Source of the DNA: Cryptomeria japonica | Taxonomy: Eukaryota; Streptophyta; Pinopsida; Cupressales; Cupressaceae | Reading direction: 5' to 3' | Assembly (NCBI RefSeq): GCF_030272615.1 | Contig: NC_081414.1 | Span: forward strand, 818,972,396-819,030,395 | Length of the DNA stretch: 58,000 nucleotides | In this document: piece by piece, positions 1-12,210 of the stretch | Layout of the letters: each line of letters starts with the position of its first letter | Position numbering within the stretch: position 1 is the first letter of the stretch | Notes under the pieces: generated by a model | Told to the model about the DNA's origin: nothing | Database searches by the model: none | What the model saw: only the letters and a program-made list of their open reading frames with translations | Program-made: the position numbers and the translations under genes

Positions 1-1223
1 TTGCTTAATAAAAAACAAAACAACTAATTTTACTTGAGAGACCACCACATTGAAAGAGGGATGGACCTAATAGATCTAGGGTTAATTATAACTAGGCTCA
101 CTTGGTTTGTTTGCCCCTCTTTCTATATTGAAGAATGTATTTGTGAAATATTGAAATTAGAGTAAAACTAGGAATTTCTTATTTAACTTGGCATAAGTAG
201 TGAGCTATAAATGTTGTATAGAGCCACCAATCTGGATCTGGGCAAAATAAGATGTCATGGACCTATTCCTTGAGGTTCAACTTGATTTTCTAGAACCAGG
301 GTGCATCAATTCACCATGGTCCTCTGAATTTTTTGTCATCAAAAGTTGAACCTATTCGTTTCTATGAACTTTGTTGATCATCCTAAATGTAGCTCTGTAC
401 TTGTTTCTTGCACATATAAATAAAGGGGAAATTATTGGGAATAGGGGTTTTCCTAAGTCAAACCTTAGATTGGAATCAACCTTGAATGAAATAATGTAAA
501 TACCGAGATAATTGTTTAAGGAAATATACCTCAAATCTACAATTGTTGCTAATGATGCAATGCTCTTTGAATGTAATCACAAATATTGTATGAAATGGAA
601 TGCATATGACAAAACCCTAATCACACAAATACACTTGCATAAGAATTGACATGACTTTTCTCCATAATGCTTGATGAAGAATATGCAACCTAAAATGCTT
701 GATAATGAATGCTTCATGGGTGCACAAATTCTTTAGGTAGGGTGTAGATATGAAGATGAATTGATAGGATGTATTTATATAGGGGTTTCTAGGTAAATTA
801 CCGATTAGGCCGACCTCCAACGGTCATGCAGAGCCACAAGGATCAAATCTTATTGGGGAGATATATCACCTACCCCATTTTAAATTGGGGCTAATTAAGA
901 GGGACCATGGCATTTTAGGGTGCCATGGTATAGACCAAAGCGCTCCATGCCCTGGTCCCTCCACAATCAAGGCCAAACAAAGGTAAAATGAGGTGGATAT
1001 CCCATGGTAGGACCCACAAAAGATTGTAAATGATATCAAAGCTGGGTAATTAGCACAAATCGAACCTAGAGAGGGGATTAGGATAGGACACTCTAAAGTA
1101 GGGACACAAACATGAGGTGTAAATTGGATGGGTGATAATTTATGATGCTACAAGTCCTTTAAATATAGATCATCATAACATAGTCATGCCTTAAAACATA
1201 TATCCACTATACATAAGCAGCTT
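1..1223. other. 5' flank of the nested stack, no gene recognised
   Basis: This is AT-rich sequence outside element A. The open frames here are short and show no domain I recognise. A perfect 9-bp inverted repeat lies at 904-912/921-929. The region could be part of an older degraded repeat, but I found no matching partner in the window. Confidence 0.6.
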
Positions 1224-1228
1224 ACAAT
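1224..1228. repeat. Target-site duplication of element A, 5' copy (acaat)
   Basis: The five bases acaat directly precede the TG start of A's 5' LTR. The same five bases follow the CA end of the 3' LTR at 53828-53832. Confidence 0.9.
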
Positions 1229-2651
1229 TGTAGACATATAAATATGACCACCTTCCTAAATAAATATTTGATATTTATTTTAACCATGTCCCCTTAATAA
1301 TTAAATTATATTTAATTGATTCCTTCTCATTCATCAATTTGATTAAATAAATTACTCAATTTATTTAATTAAGTTCATATAAACCTTTTCTAGCCTTTAA
1401 TTAAATAAATAACTTGATTTAATTAGAACTGCTTTTTAATTAAATTTACATTTAATTAAATTGATCCTTTCAAATAAATAAATCTAATTTATTTATAAAA
1501 TCCCCCCACTAGTATTTATGCAAGTTGCATCTATTTTGGTTGAAATAAAGTAATTTTAATTTAATTAAAATCCTTTTCCCTCATTCACTTGCATTTTCCT
1601 ACATCTCCCACTTGCCTCCTAAACCACTTCTAGATTCTTCTAATCACTTCCAATTTAGCCCAATTCATCTCCTAATTATTGTCACATTCCTAAGTAAAAG
1701 GAAGTCACTTCTCAAAGCCTCCAAATTCTTCAATAACCATTAAAGGCTTTGTCTTCAAATGGTTAACCTCTAAAGTCTTCCAAACTATTAAAGGCTCTTA
1801 CATAACCATTTATGATTAACTCACCTTTTACCTTTGGTTAGAAACTTTCCTATAACTCAACCATCCTTTTGACACAAGGGTCTCATCAAATACTTATGGC
1901 TTTGACCATAGTTATCCATTTAACCCTTGCACAAGAGTTTACCCCTTGGATACAAGCTTTATTTATTGGATAACCCTAACCTAACCTTAACCCTTACCTC
2001 CTAAGGTAAGGTTCATGTCTTCTCAAGTATTTAATGCCTCTTGCATCTCCGCTCAAGCAACCTCTTGTTAGAAATTGTCACAATTTCATTGGTGAGAATT
2101 GTAAACATGGATTGATTAACTTTCAATCCTAGCCCTTGTTAAGATTATTCAATCTTAACCATCCATTGCCCTATTTTACCTATAAAGAGAGCTCTCATTC
2201 TTCATTATCCACATCTCCAATTTACTAAGCATTTTATCCCCTCTTTGTTAAAACATCATCATAGCATTTAGAAGCATTTTCCATATCATAGAATATTCAT
2301 GCTAAGCTAGTACATCATGTTAGGATAATTTGTTAAGCTTTTATCATATCACTATATTCATCTTAATTTAATCATCATAGTTTTAACACATCATATAGAT
2401 CTTAGAATGCATTCATGCATGTAGATTACAATATCACTTGTTCTTGGAGTTGTCATTCCTAAGTCATTTGATGAATGATTTGAGAGCGAAACATTGGTTT
2501 TAGGGATCCTGTGAGATAGAGAACAATGGGACACCCCTTGGGAAGTTAAACTAGTTCAATTAGTTTATATACTTGCACCAAGGGTCTCTTTGGTATGTGG
2601 GTCTTTTGAGCTTGATTTATTTGTTTTGATCACTGCATTTTCCTGCGTACA
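1229..2651 (+). repeat. Element A 5' LTR
   Basis: It starts TGTAGAC and ends CGTACA. The first 270 bases hold a run of A/T palindromes built on TTTAATTAAATAAAT-like arms. A TATA box (CCTATAAAGAG) lies near 2180. It matches 52367-53827 along its whole length, with scattered substitutions and indels. Confidence 0.92.
2180..2188 (+). promoter_or_regulatory. TATA box of the element A 5' LTR
   Basis: CTATAAAGA lies about 470 bp before the LTR end. The 3' LTR has CTATAAATAG at the matching place (about 53328), a stronger match to the plant TATA consensus. Placement is by motif and position only. Confidence 0.5.
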
Positions 2652-2655
2652 TTTC

Positions 2656-2673
2656 TGGTGCCCACCGTGGGCC
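2656..2673 (+). other. Primer-binding site of element A
   Basis: TGGTGCCCACCGTGGGCC lies four bases after the LTR end and begins with TGG, the complement of a tRNA CCA tail. It aligns loosely with D's primer site at 15612. I did not assign the tRNA. Confidence 0.75.
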
Positions 2674-3699
2674 ACGTCCCCATAAACAACATTATTTTTT
2701 GTGTAGGTTAAATATTGTAATCATGTTGGAACACTATTGTAGCTCATTTGGGACTTTCTACAGCGCATCAGTGGCAAACTATAGCGCATTCATCACACTG
2801 TTTAGTGCATAGAAACCATCCCTTAGCGCATTTAACTTTATTTCTTGCACATGTTCTTCTCTTCTTTTTCTGTGCATAGGATTATCAGTATAGCATATTT
2901 AGGCATCAAAATAGCATGTAGGGTCTTTCTTTTAGTTCTTATGCACCATACTTTAGCGCATCTGTGTGGAAATTTGGTGTGTAGATTTGGCAGAGAGAAA
3001 ATTTGTAACAGGGTCATAAAATTTAGGCTTATAAAGCCCACCATCAGAATTGCATTTTTTTTACTAACAATGTGTAGGTTCTAACAACTTTTAGTGCAGG
3101 AAAAGGAGGAGTTAATTAGTTTATTTACTTTCTTTTATAAGTTAGTAAAAATAACTCACCTTTCTTTTTTTGCAAAATATTAACATTAACCTCATGATTT
3201 CTTTTGGATGCATAAAATGAACTTCATACTTTCCTTTTGGTGCTTAAAATAAAACTCAATCTTTTCTTTACTACAGGGATAAAAAGGACAACAAACTCAA
3301 ATATTTCATTTATGCAAGTTAGGAATCACATTTCTTTAGGCTCTAAAAAGAACAAATACAACTTTCCAGTTTGGCAAAAAAGGTTAAAATTGAACATCAC
3401 TTTCCTTTGGTGCTCACTAAAACAAACTTCACCTTTGTTTTGGAAGCTTAAAAAGAACTTTCACTTTACCATTTCAAAGGATTTTAAAATTAAGATCACT
3501 GTTGTTTAAAATTGGTGATTCATTTTGTTGACAAGGGTTTACTTTCAAAAGTTAAAATTTTTTGCTATCTTCACACATTGTTATATTCGGATAAAAAGAA
3601 CATCATGTCTTCTTGGAGCAACATCTCCGTCTAGCTTAGACAATTTTGCAATGAAGGTTTAAAAATAATCCTTGTCTTTTGTGTTTGTGAGGTGATAGG
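2674..3699 (+). other. Element A leader, part 1, with TAGCGCAT-type array
   Basis: This is noncoding leader between the primer site and the copia B insertion. TAGCGCAT-like words lie near 2762, 2782, 2803, 2824, 2891, 2911 and 2954, the first four spaced 20-21 nt apart. The reading frames at 2845 and 3237 have no recognisable domain and I take them as chance. Confidence 0.65.
3695..3699. repeat. Target-site duplication of copia B (atagg), 5' copy
   Basis: The five bases atagg directly precede B's 5' LTR and are repeated at 34741-34745 directly after its 3' LTR. Confidence 0.9.
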
Positions 3700-4924
3700 T
3701 GTTGGCCATTTGGAGGAATTGATTATGTGTTACATTGATAGTTTTTCATTGATGTCAATGCTTGCTGTTTTGGATGCTTTACTGACACCCTTCTGGTCCC
3801 AATAGGTTGAGTGGTTTCTGGTTGGTTTGGATCCAGCATGATCTGGTATGGTTTGGTTATGGAATTGGCTTAATCATGTTCATATTTAGTTAGTTAGTTT
3901 TGGTCTGATGATCGGATGCTATCCTGCTTGATTGGAAGCTTGGTTTGTGGTTCCGGTGAGGGTTTCACCGATAAAGCTTTTGATGAAGATCTTTGATGAA
4001 TTGCATAAGTGGTGTTGGTGCAACTTCTGGTATGGATTCAGGATGTTGATGGTGATCATGTTTGAGACTTGGAGGATTGGGATAATATCTTTAGCATGTG
4101 GACCTATATTGGGTCCCGGTTGATTTAGGTTATAGACCGACTTAATGTAACGTGTGGATTGGAACTCTTGATGTGTTTACGGGATGTCTTATGAGTTGGA
4201 TATTATTTGTTTGGTCTAAGGCTGATATGTTTTGTAATTATGTAATTAGTTTATTATCTGGTGGCTGACCTGATTGTTTATGGTCGAGGGTTTGTATATA
4301 TATGATATAAGATCTCATTGTAGATCATCATAGGGATATGGTCAAGGAATGTGATATGGATATATAATGTGTGAATAATGTAATATTATTCAGGTAGAGG
4401 ATTTGGTCGATCATTGGATATCAAATTGGGTTTATGTAAGAGGATTTAGTCCTCCATTATTGAGCTTAACCGAAACTGTACTCAAGCATAGGAGATGCTA
4501 TCTTTGCAGTTCATTCATTCTTTTGGATTGTAGTCTAGATTTCTATGTAGTCAGTGAGACTCCTTTTGTGATGAGAAGTGTGCTCTAGGTTGTTGGCCTT
4601 CTTGCAAATGCAAACCCCTTAATTGTAATTCACATACTTACTACAGAAGTATTATCTGACTATGGGTAGGCTTCCCGCCATGGTTTTTCCCTTTACCGGT
4701 TTTTCCACGTATAAATCTTGGTGTCATGTGGATGGTATTTATTCTCTGATTATTGTTTATTATTAATTAGTTTAACTGCTATTCTAGTATTTGGTTTAAG
4801 CATTCTGGTATTAATTTTTTGGGTTCCGGTATTAAAGTTTTAATTGCTAAATGTTCTACTAATTTGTGATAATTGATTCACCCCTCACTCTTAGTTGTCT
4901 TCCGGTTATTTGAACTGTCTAACA
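3700..4924 (+). repeat. Copia B 5' LTR
   Basis: This 1225-bp LTR starts TGTTGGCCATTTGGAGG and ends CTGTCTAACA. A TA-rich promoter-like stretch (TGTATATATATG) lies near 4293. It pairs with 33508-34740 and, in reverse, with both LTRs of element E. Confidence 0.92.
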
Positions 4925-4926
4925 AT

Positions 4927-4938
4927 TGGTATCAGAGC
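4927..4938 (+). other. Primer-binding site of copia B
   Basis: TGGTATCAGAGC is the usual initiator-methionine tRNA primer site of plant copia elements. It lies two bases after the LTR end. Confidence 0.92.
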
Positions 4939-4970
4939 TCTTATCCTCTCTACAGAAAGCTTAATCACTC

Positions 4971-5764
4971 AAGGAAGATCCTATTGCAACTAACAGTTCA
5001 AGTTCATCTAGTTCATCTAGAGCTATCTTTCAGAGAGATATTCCTAGGCTTGATGGAACAAATTACATAGTATGAAAGATTCAAATGGAGACTCATCTGA
5101 GATGTCTTGGCAAGGAGATTTAGGAGATTACATAGAATGGTGTTACACCTCATAATATGGCATCTAGCAATCCTCCTCCAAAAAACTTGGAGAAGGAGCT
5201 TGAGAATGATTGTAGAGCAAGATAAGCCCTCTTGTGTGCACTTTTTGATTAGCAAAAAATGGGATTAACTAACAAATCATCTAGAAAGGCTATATGGGAT
5301 AAGTTGGAGACTTTTAATGAAGGTGACGTTATAGTGAAGATTGCTAAACTTGATGGTTACTAGATGAGATATGAAAACCTGAAGATGGAAGAAGATGAAA
5401 GGATTACTACATTCATGGAAAGGGTAAATAAGATTGTTATGGGAATTCAATATTGTGGTGGAACTCTGAGTGGAGATGAAATTGTTTCTAAAGTTCTGAG
5501 AGCCCTATCATTGGCTTACAAAATGAAGGCTACTACTATTAATGAGTTGAGAACAATGGCTAATACTTCTGTCAACAGAGATACCCTGGTTGGGAAATTA
5601 TCTGCTTTTGAGCTTGAAGAATTTGGACCTTCTGGACCTGTGAAGTTTGAACATGATTTTCATGCATCTGCATCAACAACTCGTAAGAAAGTTTGGAAAG
5701 ATTTATATGCAAAGGAATTGGATGATATGAAGAGACAAAATGATGAGTTTGAGCAACTTGAGGC
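4971..5764 (+). pseudogene. Copia B gag, N-terminal part (cut by element C)
   Basis: The frame begins at a point where AAG stands in place of a start codon, 33 bases after the primer site. It runs through a Ser-rich stretch, a motif ending in LDGTNY typical of copia gag N-termini, and a central gag domain (open from 5364). It ends at DEFEQLEA where C is inserted. Early stops include TGA at a tryptophan-like position (about 5072) and TAG stops near 5119 and 5361. Translation continues at 13387 with a CCHC zinc knuckle. It is the Gag capsid/nucleocapsid precursor by family, and is broken here. Confidence 0.8.
5760..5764. repeat. Target-site duplication of element C (gaggc), 5' copy
   Basis: It matches gaggt at 13387-13391 after C's 3' LTR with one C/T difference. 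Confidence 0.75.
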
Positions 5765-6927
5765 TATTGGCATTTTTGATGATTAATGTTGTGATTGTCA
5801 TTGATGGACACACACTTGATTTGAGATTACTTTTTGTATGTATAAGTTAAAGCTCAATCGGTATTTATTCCAACTGGTATGATGTATTATAGACTTTAGA
5901 CTATTGGTGTTTTGCAGAAAGTGTTTACCGATCTGAAGTGGTATGAAGACCCCAAGCGGTTCGAGGATCTCAAGCTGTACAAAGGAATGAAGCGGCACAA
6001 CCCATATTTCCTAGTCTTCATTTTGTCAAATTGGCAACCAGTATTTTGTATGAACTGGTAATACTTTGTGATGAGTTACCAATCGACATTTTATGATGAG
6101 TTACCATCCATCGATTGTTTGGCGGTGCTGCCACTTTAACAATGCTTTTTGTGTCGTGTTACCAAATACGTCTAGATGCATTGAACCTAGGAAATTGTAT
6201 TGTAATCCTATTGGACCGACATGAAATTAGATTCCTTTATAAGGACATCATGTCTAGGGTTTTAGGTTGTTACTAGGGTTTAAGGTGGTTGATGAGTTTT
6301 TGTAAGGGAAAATATAGAAGATAAGTCTAGGTCTGCGAGAAGAGGCAGAGAGTGAATGTGTTGAAGACTGAAGTAATGCTAGAATGCATTAGGAATGAGC
6401 TATCAAGGATCTAACCAAGCAATCTATGCTATTTGCTAGATCACTCACTTGTTGATTACTCACATCTTTGACAAGTCTAAAGCCCTTAACCGAGTACGCC
6501 CAAAAGCCTTTTGTAAATCCTCTAACAAGGTGGTTCACATCTATGGATCTAAAATCCTCTAGCAAGGTAGTCTTTAATCGGACTTATCTCCTAACAAAGA
6601 TTGAGATTCCTAATAGGATCTGTTCTGGTAAAGAACATTGTATGACCTTAACTGGTTTGACCTTAAGCGTTCTGGTTCCTATTCTGCAGATAGTTACTTG
6701 TGAGTTCCATCTCACCGTGGTTTTTCCCATTTGGGTTTCCATGTCAAAATATCTCATGTTATGGTGTTTGTGCTTCTGTGGGTGAATGCATTATTTGCTA
6801 TTTGGTTTGCATGTGTGCTAACTAGTTTGTTTGCTAAACTATTTTACCAGTTTACTGGTAGTCTAGTAAAGTGTTTAAGTACAGTGATTTTTGGCATACT
6901 AATTCACCCCCCTCTTAGTATTCATCA
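5765..6927 (+). repeat. Element C 5' LTR
   Basis: This 1163-bp LTR ends TATTCATCA. A TATA box (TTTATAAGG) lies near 6237. The 3' copy at 12211 matches throughout, with scattered substitutions and small indels. Confidence 0.9.
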
Positions 6928-6929
6928 AT

Positions 6930-6941
6930 TGGTATCAGAGG
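6930..6941 (+). other. Primer-binding site of element C
   Basis: TGGTATCAGAGG lies two bases after the LTR and matches the initiator-Met type seen in copia B. Confidence 0.88.
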
Positions 6942-6977
6942 CAACCTTTCTATAATTTTAACCACTTAGAAAGAGAT

Positions 6978-8255
6978 ATGGGGGAATACACTATGAGGGA
7001 ACTTACTCATCGGCTCACTCAGTCTGAGCAAGCCTATGATGATCTTATGGTCAAATATAAGGCCTCTCAGGCAAAAAGGAGAGAACATGCTGAAAAAATG
7101 ATGGAGCTATCTGAAAATAGTTCTTCTGATGAAGCAGACATGGAAGCCCTAATTCAAGAAGTAGAAAAGATGAATGAATCCAATTCCAACCTGAGAAAAG
7201 AGTTGGAAGGACTAATTATTCGAATGTGCCAAGAGCTTGAGAACTGAAGGAAAGCTGAAGATCTAGTAAAAAACAAAGATCATGAAATCTCCAAGCTAAA
7301 GCAAGAGATCAGTGCCTTAACTACTCAACTCCATGCGAGCAAAGTGGAAAAGGAAGACATGCAAGGAGAATTGAACATGGCCATCTCTGAGAATGCAAAC
7401 TTGATGGAAACAAATGCTGCTATTTCCAAAGAACTCTCTGAGTCAAAGGAAATACTTGCTAAGTTCAACAAGAGTACTATTAAGCTAGAGCAAAAGCTTG
7501 AATCTGCCAAACCTGTCAAGAATAATGATGGAATTGGTTATTCCGGTTATGAACAAGGTGAGACCTCTGGTGCAAATGTTGGAGCATCGAAGAAACAACC
7601 GACATCAAAAGATAAAGGTAAGAAAAAGTTTAAACCTGTTTGCTTTAACTATCTTAAAGAATGACATACTACAAATGTGTGTAGGAGCAAAGCCTACAAT
7701 AATTTTCCTTACTTTATAAACAATGTACCTAGATCCAATAAGTTCAATGGTAATTGTTATGCATGCAACAAGTTTGGGCATAGAGCATCTGAATGTAGGT
7801 TTGTTATGAACAACACTGGAAGATATCCTCAGAGGACTCAAGGAGTTGGTCTGGAACCTTTTGTGAACCAGAATGACAACTGGTTTATTGCCTTTAATCA
7901 TCAGTCAGGAAGTGGTGGCTATCAAGCAACAACTAGATGGAGAGCAAACTTTTTGATTTGTCATTGTCATGGTCACACTACTGCAATGTGCAGGAGGAAG
8001 AATGACAACATGAATAATGGACCTTGGAGAGCACCTGGAATGGTCTGCTATCATTGCAACAAACTGGGTCACATTGCCAGATTCTGCAGAACAAGAAAGA
8101 ACATATCGGATGACATACTGGTCACTCCGGAAGGAAAGATTGATATTGAAACTGTTCAAGTGGATATGAACAAAACCTGGAAAAAGAAACCAGCGGTGTT
8201 GCAAGAAGAACCGGTTTCTGCATCTAGTGTGGAAATCATGGAACCGACAAAATAA
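6978..8255 (+). pseudogene. Element C gag-like protein with coiled coil and zinc knuckles
   Basis: One frame of about 425 codons starts 37 bases after the primer site, with TGA stops at 7245 and 7662. Residues 1-190 are rich in Glu, Lys and Leu and look like coiled coil. After a Lys-rich linker come four nucleocapsid-type knuckles. The first (about 7639-7682) has Tyr for its second Cys and a stop within it. The second (CYACNKFGHRASEC, about 7758) is intact. The third (about 7953) has Phe for its first Cys. The fourth (CYHCNKLGHIARFC, about 8046) is intact. The usual copia gag N-terminus is missing. By family it would package RNA, perhaps alongside a helper's Gag. Confidence 0.8.
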
Positions 8256-8698
8256 GCATTAGAAAAGCTTAGGGGGAGCAAACGGTGAAATACTTCGAAC
8301 CCTCGGTTAACACCGATAAAAAACCTTAACCGGTGTGAGATACCTGTTAGTCGGCAAAAGACCGAAAATGGTAAAAGGCAAATTAGGGTTTATGCCCTAA
8401 TATTGGAGCATTTATTATGGTAGGTGGAGAACCTGTTTAAAAGGAATTTTGAAATCATTTCTCACTTATCATTTTTCGAGCGAAGAAGTTTTTCAAGTGC
8501 AGAGCGAAGGAAAGAAAATTACACTGCGAATCAAAGAATTTATCAAATTCCCGAAGAAGAATCTGAAGCAAACATCTATTGGAGGAGTGTAGAATGCAAA
8601 GTGGTATCTCTGCAACCAAAGGAGTGTGAAGTGAAGTTCAAACTGTGAAGCCCTAAATTTCAATTTGTGAAGGTATTTCTCATAATTCTTCGTTTATC
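8256..8698 (+). other. Element C spacer between gag and second ORF
   Basis: It opens with a purine tract (AGGGGGAGC at 8271). A frame at 8424-8648 has no recognisable domain. It may serve as leader for the second frame; I see no splice or start signal I can defend. Confidence 0.5.
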
Positions 8699-11600
8699 AT
8701 GGCTTCCACATCTCATGATAGTTCTAGTGCAACTGTTGATTCTATGGACTTCATTAAGCAAAAATCAAAATAAAATGCCTTGTCTCAAGTACCGGTTGGC
8801 GTCATAGTAGAAGAAGGGATTTCTGATTACATAGAGTGCAAAATCAAAGACCTAGGGTCTCTTGTAATCCATTCCCAACTGAGCTTATTCCGTGGAAAGG
8901 ATAAGAAGATTAAACTAGAATTCAACATTCTGGAAAAGAAGAAACTTCAAAATGCAGTTTACTTTCTTGAAGAATTTTTGGATGATCACATTCGCATGAT
9001 ATCACATCGGAAGCGATTCATGCCATCATGGATTTTTGCAATACAGGGGAAGTGCCAGCCCTAAGGAAGGTCAACAAGACTAAAATGTCCAAGCTCATCG
9101 GTTCAGTGAGCAACTCACGTGGCATGACCGTCAACTCAATCAAGGACAATCTGGTCAAATATGCCTGCATGGTGATAGGTTACCAGACGTTCTCTGCTAG
9201 CAGAATTAATTCTGCCTCTGCTGCAGTGGTAAATGCCACTTACAGGATGATCAAGGAGGATGCATCATTTGATCTGTGCACTTGTATGCAAAGACAACTT
9301 ATGTTGAATCTTAAGTCGATCAAACAGGACAATGCACTGAGATTCAAGTTCGGAGAACTACTGGTTGGGTTGTTCTTTTACTTTCAAGGCTACTTTCCAG
9401 GAGTAGGTGACATTTAGTGGTCTATTGACTAACCGGTAACAAAACAAATCAAGGAAAGTCTACAAGCGGTTGGAACCGGCTATTCAGAAGCATTGAACAA
9501 ATACTTTGATGAGTTCAGACACAAGATGAGCCAAAGGATAAGGATATCCAGTGATTTAGTCAAAAAGTATGAGGAAGACATTTGCTTCACCATCAAAGTG
9601 GATGAATGCATAATGGAGGTTGTTAAGCCCAGATAGGAAGAAGTAGAGCCTATGGGCTATGAGGTAATGAATGACATGCTGGACATGTATGCTTCCACCC
9701 TAATCGCCTCACCCCTTGATCCTAAGGCAAAGAGAACCAGCACCTATTTGGAAAGGGTTACACCAGTTGTAGAACCCTCTGAAAAGAAAGGAAAGGCAGT
9801 GCCTTCAACATCAGCACCGGTTATTGCAGCCAGTCCCAAAGTGACCAAGCGGTCACCAGTTAAGAAGAAACTAGAAGCGGCACCTGCAAAAGTCTTCGAG
9901 AGGAAGCAGAAGACAAAAAGCAATACACCTGACTTAGAAGAAACTATGTCAGAAGAATTGCCTAAGAAGAAGACTAGGAAAACAAAGAAAAAGACAAAGA
10001 ATGAACCGACATCATCTGCACTGGTAAATATTGACATTTCTTCTTACAAACCTTTGACACATTGTCAAAGAACTATAAAGAATATTAGGAGAAAAGTGCT
10101 GAATGATTTAATTGATTGTTTTGATGATTTCAATGATGATGAAAAGGAAGTAGTTGAACAGGAAATCATTAAGTATTTATGTGTTAATGACCGGTTGCCT
10201 TCAGAAATTAGATCTGAGACATCAGATTTTTTATATAATTCTTTAGACAATAAAAGGTGCATTGCCATAGAAAAGGAACAAGAAATGAGGGAGGAAATAT
10301 TTGCTCAACATTTTCCCGATGTATCAAATTCAGAACTTTCAAAGTTATGAATAAATACAAAGGCCTCTTCTTCATGAGAAGAAGAAGACTCCTGTTACTG
10401 GAAGGAAAGGGTCAAGAAGTGATCAAGGATATACATACTCATGCTCAAGAAGCTCTTAAGATGCATCAAGTGGCTGAAGCCAATAGAAAAGCAGAGCGAG
10501 AACTAGAAACTAGCAAACTTGATGAGGTGTATAACAGTGAAGAAGAACTGGTCACAGAACAAATGGACCCCATTGATGTAGACACCTTAGATGGTGAAAA
10601 TGTTACTTAGGATGCACCATTAGAAGGAACAAGATAGGAAAAGAAGGTAGAAGAAGAAAAGAAGCAACAGGAAGCTGAAAAGAAGAAATAGGCAGATGAA
10701 GAGGGTAAGAGAAAAGAAGAGGAAAAGAGGAAAGAGGAAGTGGATAAGAAAGAAGAGGAGAAAAAGAAGAAAGAGGAAGAGGATAAAAGAAAAGAAGAGG
10801 AGAAGAAGAGAAAAGAAGAGGAAAACAAGAAACAAGAGGAAGAGAGGAAGAAGAAGGAAGAGGAAAAGAAAGAAGAGGAGAAGCGGAAAGAGGAAGAGAA
10901 GAAAAAGGAATAGGAAAAGAGGAAGAAGGAAGAGGAGAAGAAGAAGGATGAAGAAGAGAAGAAGCAAAAAGATGAAGAGAAGAGACAAGAAGAAGAGAAA
11001 AGAAAGAAAGAGGAAGAGGAGCAGAGGAAGGCTCAAGAAGACCAGCAAAAAGCCAAGGACAAGGAAGCAACGGAAAAGAGCCCACAGGTGGAGACTCCAA
11101 TGGCAACTGGTAGTCAAGCTAAATTGGTTGCAATTACCAGTCTTATTGATCTCCAATTTGCAAATGAATCGAAGCTATTGTAGAGCATTAAGCTTTCTCA
11201 AGAGTGATTAGATGCTCTAAGGAGGAAAAAGGAGGAAGATGTTATCCAAATTGCGGTGGAAAAACTTACCAGTTTGATACCCAGTACAAACCTTCCCAGT
11301 ACCAATTCCTCACTTGCATAATTGAAGCTCTTATGCTCAGTTGTAGAAGACCAGGTACAAAGCCTGGAAGAGGTCGCAAAAGCCAACACCAAGAAGGAAC
11401 ATGAAAAGGCTCTGGACACTGCCCTGGTGAAAAAGCTAACAGAGCTCTGGTCTGATCTCCAGAAGGCACAAAAAGACATTAGAGATGCAATGAATGAGGT
11501 TCAGCAAGATTTGCCAACCTCATTTATTCTGTGATGATGTGCTTACTCAGAAGGACAAACTGCAATCTGATATGCAGTCATTCATTAGCACCTTCAAGAT

Positions 11601-11941
11601 GCCATATGATTGATTTTCCACATATGGTCAAACTATTCACCGGCTTCAACTGCAATCTGCAAGACTAGAGGCAGAGATAAGCAACTAGACACAAAATTTG
11701 TAGGAACTTCAACTGGTCCTACTGCCAAGACTGCAAATTCTCCAAAAGTGCTATCTAAATCTTGATGTCCTAATAGTCACTCAAGAGATGAGCACGATAG
11801 ATGCCATGGAAGGACAGGTCTCCCAGATGCAGATAGAGAAAGAGGTGGCTACCTCCCTACTTGACTCATGGTCCTTATCCATGAAGCAATTTTTGCAGGA
11901 CTTTAAATCAGTTTTTGACAAGTTTTACTCTTTACTGTCAT
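8699..11941 (+). pseudogene. Element C second ORF: unrecognised protein with Lys/Glu-rich coiled-coil tail
   Basis: I do not recognise this protein. The reading starts MASTSHDSSS at 8699 and shifts frame near 9030. It then runs open to 10350 apart from stops at 9415, 9433 and 9634 at CAG/CAA-like positions, shifts again near 10345, and continues to a TAA at 11939-11941. About 230 N-terminal residues look globular, with the motif RFMPSWIFAIQG near 9018. Next come a Lys/Pro/Ser-rich stretch (9720-10020), a helical segment, then about 150 residues of EEEKRKEEEKKKE-type charged repeats (10640-11080) and a coiled-coil end. It replaces pol in this element. A structural or trans-mobilisation role is possible but unsupported; it could also be a captured host gene. 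Confidence 0.55.
10636..11085 (+). repeat. Long purine (G/A) tract in element C
   Basis: About 450 bases are almost all A and G on the plus strand, made of irregular AAGAGGAAGAG-like units. It encodes the charged coiled-coil repeats of the second ORF. The Ser/Leu/Phe-rich frames on the other strand are shadows of this composition. Confidence 0.8.
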
Positions 11942-12210
11942 AAACACTTATTATTTTAATACTAATGAAACAGGGGTTAGTCTGCAATACTTTTGTCATT
12001 GTTGGCAAAGGGGGAGAAGTATAAGTTTTGAATGTTTTGATGTATACTTTCATGTTATTTCTGTTAAGGAGTAGTATACATTGTATTTTCTACAAAAGGG
12101 ATAGTGTATATGCTTAGGGGGAGTAATTTTGATTATGGCATATTTTTGTTGTAAAACACTTAGATGTCAAAATTTTCCTAAGTGTTGCCATCAATGCCAA
12201 AGGGGGAGAT
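11942..12210 (+). other. Element C 3' untranslated region with purine tracts
   Basis: It holds three GGGGGAG tracts (about 12009, 12116 and 12202). The last, AAAGGGGGAGAT at 12199-12210, abuts the 3' LTR and is the expected plus-strand primer. The phrase AATGCCAAAGGGGGAGAT is shared with copia B at 33490. Confidence 0.8.

Noticed and set aside
2845-3509. Small plus-strand frames in A's leader
   Set aside because: They have no domain, overlap the array words and have no counterpart in D's leader.
10603-11156. Long minus-strand frames rich in Leu, Phe and Ser that look like membrane proteins
   Set aside because: They are shadows of the purine-rich coding tract on the plus strand and have no start context or homologous support.
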